Assembly: GCA_959604355.1 (NCBI GenBank)
Contig: CAUHAO010000015.1
Span: 1-42,458, forward strand
DNA from: an uncultured Eubacteriales bacterium
GTDB taxonomy: Bacteria; Bacillota; Clostridia; Oscillospirales; UBA644
Length of the DNA stretch: 42,458 bases
Direction: 5' to 3'
Of this stretch, positions 29,414 to 37,978 are shown piece after piece. The notes under the pieces are model-generated. The model saw only the letters and a list, made by a program, of their open reading frames with translations. It had not been told where the DNA came from and did not search any database. Made by a program: the position numbers and the translations under genes. Each line of letters begins with the position of its first letter. The stretch's first letter is position 1.

Positions 29414-32400
29414 TTATTTTCCAGAATATTTTTTCTTTCTGATGTAAATTGTGGTTCCCATTACGCCTATGCCGGAAACAAAGAGCAGAGCAATCCAAAT
29501 CCACATCATGCTGTTGTCACCGGTCTGCGGTGACTTTGCATTAACGCTAAATGTTGTGCTTGCAGAACCGTCTGTCCATACAATCTCAAGGGTGTGACTT
29601 CCCACAGTACAGGTATTCAGATAGTCTGCTTTCAGTGTAACAATGGTAGAACCTTCCTTTACAGTGTAGTACTTAGCATCAACAAGGGTTCTGTCAACCT
29701 TAACGCCCACGAACTCGGAAAACGCTCCGCTTCCTCTGATGGAAAGGCTTCCGTCTGAATTCTGTGTCCAACTGCTGTTTGCACCGTCTAAAATGTCATA
29801 CTCTGTCGAGGTGGCAGGAATGGTTTCCCATACTGCCGTTACAGTAGTATTTGCAGTTACATTGATGGTTGCGCCAACTGCCTTTTCGGTACCGTTAACG
29901 CTCCAAGCCTTGAACTGCTTGCCTTCAGGTGCGGTAAAGCCGTTTTCGGGGAGGGTGTATGTTCCGGAAACGCCGGTTACATCTGCCATCGTGCCGCTGC
30001 CGCCGTTGGCATTGAAGCTAACGGAATGGCCGGTTGCAGGGATCGTACCGGTTTCCAGTACACGATGGCAAACAGTACATTCCTTATGCTTTGTACCGTC
30101 AGTGGTAGTCGTTGCTGGGGTGTCGATGATCCAGTCGCCGGCGGTATGAGCCGCTTCCTCAGACTTATCTCCGCAGGAGCATTCATGCCAGTGCTTGTCG
30201 GTGTCAGTTTTCCAGTCAGTGCTGTAGCTGTGGGTGTGACCCAGTGCAGGAGTGATGATGTAATCACATTCAGTACACTTCTGCGGTGTTGTCTCGGTTG
30301 CCGCTGCGCCGGGAGTATGAGCCGCGTTGTCCTTCTTGCCGTGGCACAAGGAGCACTCATGCCAGTGACCGTCAGCATCGCTGCTCCATGTTGCTGCATA
30401 GTTATGCTCACCGTAGGTGGTGCTGTCCCAAGTGGTAGTACCGATCTGATCGCAGTATGCGCAGTCATAGTAGTACTTCTTTACACTCTGACAGTCTGTG
30501 CCGGTGCCTGCCATATAGTGTGCGGCATCTTCAATCTTCTCTGTGAAGCTGTGATTGCCGGCGGTGGTGCCGGTGTAATACTTATCGGTTGCCGCAGCGT
30601 CATCTTTCGCGTTGGCGTCGCAACGGGAGCATGCGTACCAGTACACATTGTACTCCGTGCAATTTGAAGCTGCAGTCTTCAAATAAATATTGTTTTCCAG
30701 CTTTTTGGTGTAATTGTGTCCGAGTGCAGAACCGATTGCCGTAAAGGTGTCTGCGTCATTTGTGTTGATTGCTCCGCAGGAGCAGCTCTTGTAGTAAACT
30801 GCATCATGGGTGCAGTCAGCAGCGGTTTTCAGAGCTGCGTCCTTAACGATTTCCTGATCGAATGTATGAGTATGCGGTGCGTCTTTATAGGTCGCTTTCA
30901 CTCTTACTGCGCCGGCAGGCATTGTAAAGGTTGTGGTTGCGCTGCTTGCGTCTGCAAGGGTGATGCTTCCACTTTCTACAACCCACTTATCAAATACTTG
31001 ACCGGAAGGAGCCCTATTTGCAGTCAGAGTAACGGTTGCACCCGCTGCCGCTTGGTTGGGGGAAGCAGTACCGTTGGTTACAGTGACAGTGTATTCAATA
31101 TCTTCCCAAACTGCCTTTACGGTAGTGTTGGCAGAAACGGTAATCTTATCGCCGACTGCCTTTTCGTTACCGTCAACGCTCCAACACTTAAACTGCTTAC
31201 CTTCGGGAGCAGTAAAGCCGTTTGCAGGGAGGGTATAATCTCCCAAAGCATCGGTTACATCTGCCATCGTGCCTGTGCCGCCGTTAGCATCAAAGGTGAC
31301 AGTGTAAGTGGTGATGGGTTCCGTGTCCCCGATCTCAACATAGGTGCTCACATCACCCCAGTTAAAATCACCTTTCTTATACTGGCCACTGTCCGAGGTG
31401 CGCCACCAATAATTTGGACTGATGGAAATGCTCGGGGACTTGTTAAAAGCATGGGAGCTCATTGCGGTTCCCGCTTGGGCAGTTACGGTGCCGCCGGCGA
31501 TGTTCACTTTGTAATGTGCATAGATGCCGTAGCTGTTATTTGTCGCCGTGCCGCCATTGGCGTTGACGGTGCCGCCGGCGATGTTCACGTCGTCATCTGC
31601 ATAGATGCCGAAGCTGTGATTTGTCGCCGTGCCGCCATTGGCGTTGACGGTGCCGCCGGCGATGTTCACGTCGTCATCTGCATAGATGCCGAAGCTGTGA
31701 TTTGTCGCCGTGCCGCCATTGGCGTTGACGGTGCCGCCGGCGATGTTCACTTTGTGATATGCATTGATGCCGTAGCTGTCGCCATTTGTCGCCTCGCCGC
31801 CTGTGGCGGTGACTGTGGCACCGCCGGATATTTTCACACCGATATAGTCTTCATCGCGGCCACTTGCATAGATGCCGTAGCTATCTCCCGCCTCGCCGCC
31901 ATTGGCGGTGACTGTACCGTCGGTGATGGTTATGTTGCCCTTGGTATAAATGCCGTAGCTATCATCTGTCGCCGTGCCGCCATTGGCGGTGACTGTGCCG
32001 TCGGTGATGGTTATGTTGCCCTTGGTATAAATGCCGTAGCTTTCATCTGTCGCCTTGCCGCCGTTGGCGGTAACGGTGCCGCCGGAGATGGCGATGCTAC
32101 CCTTTGCATAGATGCCGTGGCTGTCATCTGTCGCCGTGCCGCCGGTGGCGGTGACCTTGGCGGTGCCGGAGATGGCGATGCTATCCCCTGCATGGATGCC
32201 GTAACAGTCATCATTCGCAGTGCCGCTTGTGGCAGTCACGTTGCCGGAGATGGCGATGCTATCCTCTGCATAGATGCCGTGGCTGTCATCATTCGCAGTA
32301 TCGCTGGTTACAGTGAGCTTGCCGGCACCCTTGATGGTCAGGTCGCCCAAGGCATAAATACCAAAGGAATCCTTCGACTTCGCTTCTCCGCTGGTGATGA

Positions 32401-33091
32401 TGTTGTCACCGTTCAGGACGATTTCCGAGCCTGCGGGCAGCTTCACCGCAGTAGAAGCGGTGGTGGTAAAGTTCACACCATTGAGGGTGAGGGTATTGTT
32501 GCTGCTGTCCCATGTGCTGTCTGTTGTTCCTGTCTTGGCTGCGTTGAGCAAACTCAATGCCGCCGTGGGGTCGGTAGAAAAGTCCGCCGTTGCCGAAGGT
32601 GTGCTGGAATATCCTTTTACCATACATACTCCCTTAGAGTTTAGCGCACACCAGCTCTCATTATGGGAGTCGATAACCTGATAGGTACCGGCCGGAAGGA
32701 CGATATTCGGAAGCACTATCCAGTCGCAATCTCTTGTGTTAACGTGATGTCCTACACGGACAGCACCCGAATAGACCACCGTATTTGTGGTAGTGTTTTT
32801 CAGTTGTATGGTCTGCCGGGAGAAATCTATGTCATAATTTGCGGCATACCAGTGATAAGTCCAAATGCCGGTGATCATTGTCGGCTCCGTCAATGTAAAG
32901 ATAGTATCTACTGTCGGGCCTTCCGAATCGTAACCGCCATCGTTTCTATAGAAAAAGTCACCGGGTGCGTCAGCAAACTGCAGAAAGGCGTCGGGCTCTT
33001 CCGCCAGTGCTGTGGTTGGCAGCATACCTACTACCATCACAAGGGCGAGCAGGATGACAAACAGTCTTGAAACTTTTGTTTTTGCTTTCAT
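29414..33091 (-). CDS. Repeat-rich sortase-type surface protein (1225 aa)
   Basis: The start MKAKTKVSRL is preceded by AAGGAGG; the longer frame lacks a ribosome site. The signal peptide (about 1-31) ends TALA. About 35-165 is a beta-sandwich-like domain. About 190-540 is a carbohydrate-binding-like region built of 27-30-residue rungs (ISGGTVTANGGTATDDSYGI type), probably a beta-helix. InlB-type repeats (VTFDANGGTGTM; VSFNANGGSGTM) lie near 600 and 1030. About 750-1020 are repeated Cys-pair/His units (CSCGAI, CSRCDA, CAYCDQ, CSLCHG) that could bind metal. The end SPQTGD, a TM helix and KKK is a sortase-type signal. It is last in a minus-strand group with zinc-ribbon membrane proteins; an adhesin-like role is inferred. 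Confidence 0.88.
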   Translation of the reverse strand: MKAKTKVSRLFVILLALVMVVGMLPTTALAEEPDAFLQFADAPGDFFYRNDGGYDSEGPTVDTIFTLTEPTMITGIWTYHWYAANYDIDFSRQTIQLKNTTTNTVVYSGAVRVGHHVNTRDCDWIVLPNIVLPAGTYQVIDSHNESWCALNSKGVCMVKGYSSTPSATADFSTDPTAALSLLNAAKTGTTDSTWDSSNNTLTLNGVNFTTTASTAVKLPAGSEIVLNGDNIITSGEAKSKDSFGIYALGDLTIKGAGKLTVTSDTANDDSHGIYAEDSIAISGNVTATSGTANDDCYGIHAGDSIAISGTAKVTATGGTATDDSHGIYAKGSIAISGGTVTANGGKATDESYGIYTKGNITITDGTVTANGGTATDDSYGIYTKGNITITDGTVTANGGEAGDSYGIYASGRDEDYIGVKISGGATVTATGGEATNGDSYGINAYHKVNIAGGTVNANGGTATNHSFGIYADDDVNIAGGTVNANGGTATNHSFGIYADDDVNIAGGTVNANGGTATNNSYGIYAHYKVNIAGGTVTAQAGTAMSSHAFNKSPSISISPNYWWRTSDSGQYKKGDFNWGDVSTYVEIGDTEPITTYTVTFDANGGTGTMADVTDALGDYTLPANGFTAPEGKQFKCWSVDGNEKAVGDKITVSANTTVKAVWEDIEYTVTVTNGTASPNQAAAGATVTLTANRAPSGQVFDKWVVESGSITLADASSATTTFTMPAGAVRVKATYKDAPHTHTFDQEIVKDAALKTAADCTHDAVYYKSCSCGAINTNDADTFTAIGSALGHNYTKKLENNIYLKTAASNCTEYNVYWYACSRCDANAKDDAAATDKYYTGTTAGNHSFTEKIEDAAHYMAGTGTDCQSVKKYYYDCAYCDQIGTTTWDSTTYGEHNYAATWSSDADGHWHECSLCHGKKDNAAHTPGAAATETTPQKCTECDYIITPALGHTHSYSTDWKTDTDKHWHECSCGDKSEEAAHTAGDWIIDTPATTTTDGTKHKECTVCHRVLETGTIPATGHSVSFNANGGSGTMADVTGVSGTYTLPENGFTAPEGKQFKAWSVNGTEKAVGATINVTANTTVTAVWETIPATSTEYDILDGANSSWTQNSDGSLSIRGSGAFSEFVGVKVDRTLVDAKYYTVKEGSTIVTLKADYLNTCTVGSHTLEIVWTDGSASTTFSVNAKSPQTGDNSMMWIWIALLFVSGIGVMGTTIYIRKKKYSGK
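31500..31823 (-). repeat. Tandem 81-bp repeat in the surface protein gene
   Basis: Period 81 bp, with units beginning at 31500, 31581, 31662 and 31743. The central units are identical and the outer ones diverge. Each encodes 27 residues of the type NIAGGTVNANGGTATN then HSFGIYADDDV. Copy number can change by slippage without loss of frame. Confidence 0.92.
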
Positions 33092-33185
33092 CAGCAAATC
33101 CTCCTTGTTTCTTTCCGGCATTTTGCCGGGCAAAATGATATTCTATATTCATTTGTTTTTTGAACCGCATTATATCCGAAAAAGC

Positions 33186-36100
33186 TTACTGCTCCTCCTT
33201 CTTCTTGGGAACCTCCACCTTGGGTACGAACGATTTAATCACGTCGGAGGTGAGGGTTTCGCCCGCTTCGGTGAGGGGAGTTGCGCCCAAGGCAGAGGCA
33301 CCTTTGTTGCCAAGGAAAACAGCACCTTCCACAGTGACATCTACCAGACCTCTTCCGGCGCCCGCTATGGCCGCATCCGTAACTTCGCTCAAATTCTTAC
33401 CCTCAAGCATGGCGGAGGTGGCATCCTGTGCCGAATCGCCCAGAGCATTGGCAACATACTTAGCGGTGGTAGACTGAGCACGGTTTTTAATAATTTCGGT
33501 GGAGGCTTCCACGGCGGTTTTCGCAACGGCCTCTGCGGCGGTCATATTACCTGCCATAACCTCGCCTGCATTGCCTGCGGCGGCGGTGGTAGCAGAATAG
33601 ACGTCCTTAAATATACCTGTTTTGTCGACGGTTCCCACTACATCGGCGGCTACGTCGGCGACCTTTTTGGTGCCTTCGGCGACTTTTACGGCAATATCAA
33701 TATGGGCGGCGCTCCGATGGTAAGCCTCATTTAAAGATTCTGCCGTGGCCTGTTTCTGCTCCAACCTTTCACGGATAGCATCCTCGTCACCGTTATATAC
33801 GCCGTGTTTATAGCCGATTTGATAGATTGCGTCCTCTTTGGCTTCCTGTTCCTTTTGCTGACGTGTCTCTTCTGCCAGCTTAACGCTTGTTTCCGAGAAG
33901 TCGCTTGCATGCTCATGCTGATGTTCCACAGCCTTCTGCTGCTTTTTGGAAATATCGCTGTAGTAGCCCCTGTTGTCCTCCACATGGGAAAGCATATCGT
34001 TGATTTCGCCCACGGTATAGTCCTGTTCACTTACCGTATTTCTGTAGCTTCCATCATCCTGCCGTATATAAAGGGTTTCCTTTCCGGTCACGGGGTCTTT
34101 CACATACAGGTCGCCGTCAGGGTCACGACGAATGTACCGGCCGAGGTCTTCTTTCTGTTGGGGTTCTTCTTGCTGTCCAGACACATTCACACCGTTGGCA
34201 ATGCCTTCCAAGGCGCCTTGTGCGGCAGAAGCCGCCGCCTGTGCCGCTGTGCCGAGCAAGCTGCCGAGGGGTCCGCCCAAAACGCCGCCTGCGGCACCAA
34301 GCAAAGCGGTCAGAACAGCAACAGCAGCACCCACTGCTTTACTTTCGGGTCGATCGAGCCAATCGGGGTCGTGAGATAGCTGTTTTCGGATATAGTAATC
34401 ACCCCACGAGATTTCGCCGTCACCGTCGAAATCCATGATGTCCGGGAAAGGCTGACCTTGTTTATTCACCTCGCCGTTTGTATAGGTGAGTTTGCCGCGG
34501 TAGGGCTTAACCTCTTCTTCCTCTTCTTCATTTTCGTAATCGTCTTCTGATAAATCAGGTTCGGATTCTTCGGTTTCCTCCGGCTCGGTTCCGGGAGCAT
34601 TGAAGGAAAGTCCTTCCAGATAAAAGCTGAGGGTGAAGCTGCCGATAGCGGGAGCACTGTTGTATTCCCAACGGGTTCTCCCAGTGGCATCAAGAACCTC
34701 ATTATCGGTTCTGAAAATAATGGGGGTCATGGAGAGGGTTTTTTTGGTGTTACGCAGATCAAAGGAGATTTCATCGACCGTGTAGTTTATGCCATAATCA
34801 ACTTCTTCCCAGTTTGACCAGTCACCGTCCTCGTGGGTAAAGACCTCGTTGACGGCAAGTCCCATGCCGTGGCCTGTGGTGACATGGGCGGTATAACCGC
34901 CGACATCGTTGGGTTCAAAGGCAGATACATAGAAGGTGAGTTCGGGAGTGGTATATGTAATCCGATAGGAGGGGAAGCTAGGTTCGCCGATCATGTGCTC
35001 GACATAGCTGCTGGTGTAGGGAGGAATGGTAAAGGTGTAGCCGTTTCCGTCAGGGATCAGGGCTATTTTTCCGGCATTGTAGAATGCCTGCTCAAAATAG
35101 TCTCCGAGTAAGCAATAAATTTCATCCTCCCGGTATTCAGCCTCTATGGTGATAGTATCTCCTGTTTGCGTTACACTGGCAGCAAAAGCATTTGCGGAAA
35201 ATACCGGCAGTAGCATGGTGCTCGTGAGGATGAATATGGCAGCTGTTGCAGCCATCTTCTTCACGCCCTTTTTCCCGAGGATTGCAAATGCAATACCTGT
35301 TCCGAGAATAATCGCACCCACAAGGAAAAGAAGCCATCCGTACTGCACAAAAGTGAGAGGGAGACCCAGCGCAAAGCCGGCAGAAAATCCGGTGACCGTT
35401 CGGTTGACTACAACCTGCGATGGGAACTTGCCTTTTGTCAGCTTGCCTGTGACGGTGTAAACAAGAGATGTGAGGAGGCCGTTCTTTTTGCCGAGTGCAG
35501 TAAATGCACCGACAGCACCCACAACCGCGACAGCGCAGTTTGTGGTGCTGGAAGTAATATTAAAGAACCAATACAGAAGGAGTCCGGAACCTGCGCCGAT
35601 CAGGAACGGAGAGATTGCGGACAGTCCGCTGAAAGCGGCTTTGCCGAATATTCCTTTGCATGATTTTGCGGCGTTAGCAAAGGGGTTTTTCTTTGCAACC
35701 AGGGACAGAACAATGGTATTGACAACGGCCGCAAATACGGCTTTGCCAAAGATACCGCCAACGGCACCGAAAAATCCGCCGAACATACCGCCGTTGGAAT
35801 AGGTCAGCGTATAGAGGAATCGGAGGATCGGGATGTTGGCACCAAAAGTTGACAGCATGGAGAACACCATCCAAACAACCGACAGGATAATCGTAGGGAG
35901 TAATTTTTTAGGATGCCGTATTAAATCTTTTACTTCATTTACCAGCGTGGCAATAAATCCGCCTTCTTTTTGCTTCGCATTGCCATTTTGACTGTTTCCG
36001 CTTTCTTTTTGCTTCACATCGCCCTTTTGACTGTTTTCGTTTGCATTTTCTTTTACCGGCTCTTTTTTACTGCTTGGAGTTTCATTTTCTTTTACCGGCT

Positions 36101-36224
36101 CTATTTTACTTTCAGCAGCCATATTCTGTTTTTCATTTTTCGTATTTACAGGTTGGCCGCAGTTAGCGCAAAATTTTGCACCTTCGGACAAAGGATGTCC
36201 GCAGTTTCCACAATACTTATCCAT
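33186..36224 (-). CDS. Zinc-ribbon multi-TM protein with EF-hand and long helical tail (1012 aa)
   Basis: An N-terminal zinc ribbon (Cys5, Cys8, Cys19, Cys22) is followed by a Lys/Glu/Asn-rich linker with repeats, several TM helices and glycine-rich segments (about 105-365), then an extracytoplasmic beta-rich domain (about 370-560). Next come an acidic tract (EENEEEEEE-type), one EF-hand-like loop DFDGDGEISWGDY (about 596-608), a Gly/Ala-rich hydrophobic stretch (about 630-680), and a charged helical tail with an Ala-rich hydrophobic end (about 730-1012). No family is recognised for the whole. Mixed zinc, calcium and membrane features suggest a large envelope machine component. It is transcribed with the zinc-ribbon gene 95 bp upstream. 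Confidence 0.75.
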   Translation of the reverse strand: MDKYCGNCGHPLSEGAKFCANCGQPVNTKNEKQNMAAESKIEPVKENETPSSKKEPVKENANENSQKGDVKQKESGNSQNGNAKQKEGGFIATLVNEVKDLIRHPKKLLPTIILSVVWMVFSMLSTFGANIPILRFLYTLTYSNGGMFGGFFGAVGGIFGKAVFAAVVNTIVLSLVAKKNPFANAAKSCKGIFGKAAFSGLSAISPFLIGAGSGLLLYWFFNITSSTTNCAVAVVGAVGAFTALGKKNGLLTSLVYTVTGKLTKGKFPSQVVVNRTVTGFSAGFALGLPLTFVQYGWLLFLVGAIILGTGIAFAILGKKGVKKMAATAAIFILTSTMLLPVFSANAFAASVTQTGDTITIEAEYREDEIYCLLGDYFEQAFYNAGKIALIPDGNGYTFTIPPYTSSYVEHMIGEPSFPSYRITYTTPELTFYVSAFEPNDVGGYTAHVTTGHGMGLAVNEVFTHEDGDWSNWEEVDYGINYTVDEISFDLRNTKKTLSMTPIIFRTDNEVLDATGRTRWEYNSAPAIGSFTLSFYLEGLSFNAPGTEPEETEESEPDLSEDDYENEEEEEEVKPYRGKLTYTNGEVNKQGQPFPDIMDFDGDGEISWGDYYIRKQLSHDPDWLDRPESKAVGAAVAVLTALLGAAGGVLGGPLGSLLGTAAQAAASAAQGALEGIANGVNVSGQQEEPQQKEDLGRYIRRDPDGDLYVKDPVTGKETLYIRQDDGSYRNTVSEQDYTVGEINDMLSHVEDNRGYYSDISKKQQKAVEHQHEHASDFSETSVKLAEETRQQKEQEAKEDAIYQIGYKHGVYNGDEDAIRERLEQKQATAESLNEAYHRSAAHIDIAVKVAEGTKKVADVAADVVGTVDKTGIFKDVYSATTAAAGNAGEVMAGNMTAAEAVAKTAVEASTEIIKNRAQSTTAKYVANALGDSAQDATSAMLEGKNLSEVTDAAIAGAGRGLVDVTVEGAVFLGNKGASALGATPLTEAGETLTSDVIKSFVPKVEVPKKKEEQ

Positions 36225-36319
36225 TGGATTACCTCCGTTAGGTTTTTCAAGATATTAAAGTTCTTTAGAAAACAGCACGATAAACGCCGAATTATGACGT
36301 TTGCGGCTCTCCGAAAAGC

Positions 36320-37087
36320 TTATTTCAAAAGCGGGACGCCGCATTTTGTGCAACGGTCTTCAGACAGCTCATTCTTTGTCATGCAGCAGGCGCAGTAGAC
36401 AAAACCGTCCTTCGACTTATCATATTTTTCATAAGGATACGCAAGCTGCGGATGGTAACGGAACCGGTCGCCGACACAAAGGTATTCATAGGCGGAGCTC
36501 GGAATACGGCTCGTTTCCTGAATGACTTTTTTGCGACCGTCTGTGGTACGGACGATCGTTTTGTAAACGGTTCTTCGGTCTTCGTCACTGCCACTTGCGT
36601 ATCCTTCTCTCTTGTCGATAACCACAGCCTCATAGGAGTGTTTTGCGCTGTGGCTCAATCCGACCAAAAGATTGATTATTAGAATTATTGCCGAAACCGC
36701 GGCACCGCTAACGAACGCTTGACCGAACTCCATTTCCCCTGTCACGAGTGCGTAAATGCAAGCTACGATCACCGGAATCGGCATTAAAATGAACAGGAAT
36801 ATTCTGCTGATCCTTCGGTTTTTTCTCAAAGCCGCCTTAATCTCCGGATCATGGATTCTGGTTGAGAACCCCGGTGTATAATTCGGTGTATAATTCGGTG
36901 TATAATTCGGTGTATAATTCGGCGGGTAATCCGGTGTTTGATTCTGTGAATCGTTCAGTGTATACGTGTTGTTTTGCGGCTCTTTTCCGGCTACTTCTGC
37001 CGGTACAGCTTTTCCGCAGTTCGGACAGAACTTTACTCCTTCGTCCAGCCTTTGACCGCACTCGGTGCAGAATTTGTTGTTTGCCAT
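36320..37087 (-). CDS. Membrane protein with zinc ribbons at both ends (255 aa)
   Basis: The start chosen is MANNKFCTEC, 6 nt after GAGGAGG; the longer frame would start inside that ribosome site. The N-terminal zinc ribbon has Cys7, Cys10, Cys21 and Cys24. A tandem PNYT linker (about 55-75) is followed by two TM helices (about 95-115 and 120-145), a cytoplasmic or extracytoplasmic basic domain (about 150-215), and a C-terminal ribbon CACCMTKNELSEDRCTKCG. No enzyme motif is seen. The N-terminal ribbon is like that of the 1012-residue protein, so the two may share partners. The 12-bp linker repeat (36873-36944) may vary in copy number. Confidence 0.8.
   Translation of the reverse strand: MANNKFCTECGQRLDEGVKFCPNCGKAVPAEVAGKEPQNNTYTLNDSQNQTPDYPPNYTPNYTPNYTPNYTPGFSTRIHDPEIKAALRKNRRISRIFLFILMPIPVIVACIYALVTGEMEFGQAFVSGAAVSAIILIINLLVGLSHSAKHSYEAVVIDKREGYASGSDEDRRTVYKTIVRTTDGRKKVIQETSRIPSSAYEYLCVGDRFRYHPQLAYPYEKYDKSKDGFVYCACCMTKNELSEDRCTKCGVPLLK
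36873..36944 (-). repeat. Tandem 12-bp repeat in the zinc-ribbon gene
   Basis: GGTGTATAATTC four times without mismatch (36873-36920), then two degenerate units to 36944. It encodes the PNYT linker; length changes stay in frame. Confidence 0.93.
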
Positions 37088-37246
37088 TTTAATCCTCCTC
37101 ATTTTTTCTGTCTTTCATGCAGATTTTTCCGTTTGGTGATGCTGTTAGAAGCAATTCTTCCTTGCATCTTTCCGGCATTTTGCCAAAATATTGATCCGAA
37201 TATTTCTGATAGTATGTTCAGCGTCTGTAACCGAAACGCTCCGACC

Positions 37247-37639
37247 TTAAATAAAATAGCACCAAATCAAAACGATGCCGACGCCAAGAAACACCAGCCC
37301 TAACGGCAACGGAAACAGATGCCCGACAAATCGCATTTCTTTAGGATTCCTCGGGTTGTAATAAATTTTCATTTCTGAAGCAATCGGATATTTCGTTTTC
37401 CGATAAGTTCTGAAATACGCCTCTTCGGTATAGCTTTTGCCGTCAACGACATACCTCACGACCGGGCGATAATGGGTATGCTCTACGCCACGGAGAAAGG
37501 TATATTCTTTTTCCAGCTTTACGACGGTAGCATTGATCGGCACGGTACATTTTATGTAAGACATCACCTTTGCCGCAAGCAAAAGCAAACCGATACCGGT
37601 AAGAACAATACCGACAACGAAAAAGAACGTGTCACTCAT
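37247..37639 (-). CDS. DUF3592 membrane protein
   Basis: 130 residues: a TM helix at the N-terminus (about 5-28), a beta-rich domain with the DUF3592 pattern (VVRYVVDGKSYTEEA; YPIASEMKIYYNPRNPKEMR), and a C-terminal TM helix (about 108-129). The family's function is unknown; it is often found beside secretion or envelope genes. The ATG overlaps the end of the preceding small reading frame (ATGA), so translation is probably coupled. It belongs to the minus-strand group that ends with the surface protein at 29414. Confidence 0.85.
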   Translation of the reverse strand: MSDTFFFVVGIVLTGIGLLLLAAKVMSYIKCTVPINATVVKLEKEYTFLRGVEHTHYRPVVRYVVDGKSYTEEAYFRTYRKTKYPIASEMKIYYNPRNPKEMRFVGHLFPLPLGLVFLGVGIVLIWCYFI

Positions 37640-37764
37640 AGCATTAACCGTTCAGCGAGGTGGCAATAAATACGACACCATAGACTATCGCCACAATGCC
37701 CATCACGAAACAACGCTCCGACACCGATACATCCTGCTCCTATTAAAATGTTATTGGATGCCAT
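37636..37764 (-). pseudogene. Small membrane protein gene with a probable frameshift
   Basis: A 42-codon frame starts MASNNILIGAGCIGVGALF with GGAGGAG 7 nt upstream. It then turns into a Cys/His/Arg-rich tail of non-natural look. One base out of phase, the same stretch reads FVMGIVAIVYGVVFIATSLN, a good TM helix ending at a stop at 37644-37646. Joining both gives a normal small membrane protein of about 39 residues, so one extra base near 37708-37712 is suspected. It could be a real mutation, a sequencing error or recoding. Confidence 0.6.
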
Positions 37765-37837
37765 AAAAAACACTCCTCCGTTATAACATTTCCATCTGCA
37801 ACGTCTTTTCCCAATACATCGCCACTAAATCTATTTT

Positions 37838-37866
37838 ATTATAGCATACATTTATAGTGGTAGCAA
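37838..37866 (-). promoter_or_regulatory. Promoter of the minus-strand zinc-ribbon/surface gene group
   Basis: TTGCTA (37861-37866), 17 bp, TATAAT (37838-37843), divergent from the regulator promoter 43 bp away. Confidence 0.65.
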
Positions 37867-37908
37867 TAACTGCCATGGCGTTGTCATTGACAAATCGTAT
37901 GGCAGCGA

Positions 37909-37937
37909 TTGACTTTATACGAAATTATGTATATAAT
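37909..37937 (+). promoter_or_regulatory. Promoter of the two-HTH regulator
   Basis: TTGACT (37909-37914), 17 bp, TATAAT (37932-37937). An imperfect ATCG...CGAT palindrome between the divergent promoters could be an operator. Confidence 0.7.
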
Positions 37938-37978
37938 ATATATAGTAACATAATAATCATATAATAAAGGAAGCGGCT

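Noticed and set aside
30716..32644. A 642-codon open frame on the plus strand opposite the repeat-rich surface protein.
   Set aside because: It is the mirror of a GC-rich tandem-repeat gene whose codon bias removes stops on the other strand. It has no ribosome site, and its Cys/Ala-rich translation follows the repeat period. The minus-strand gene has a signal peptide and a sorting signal.
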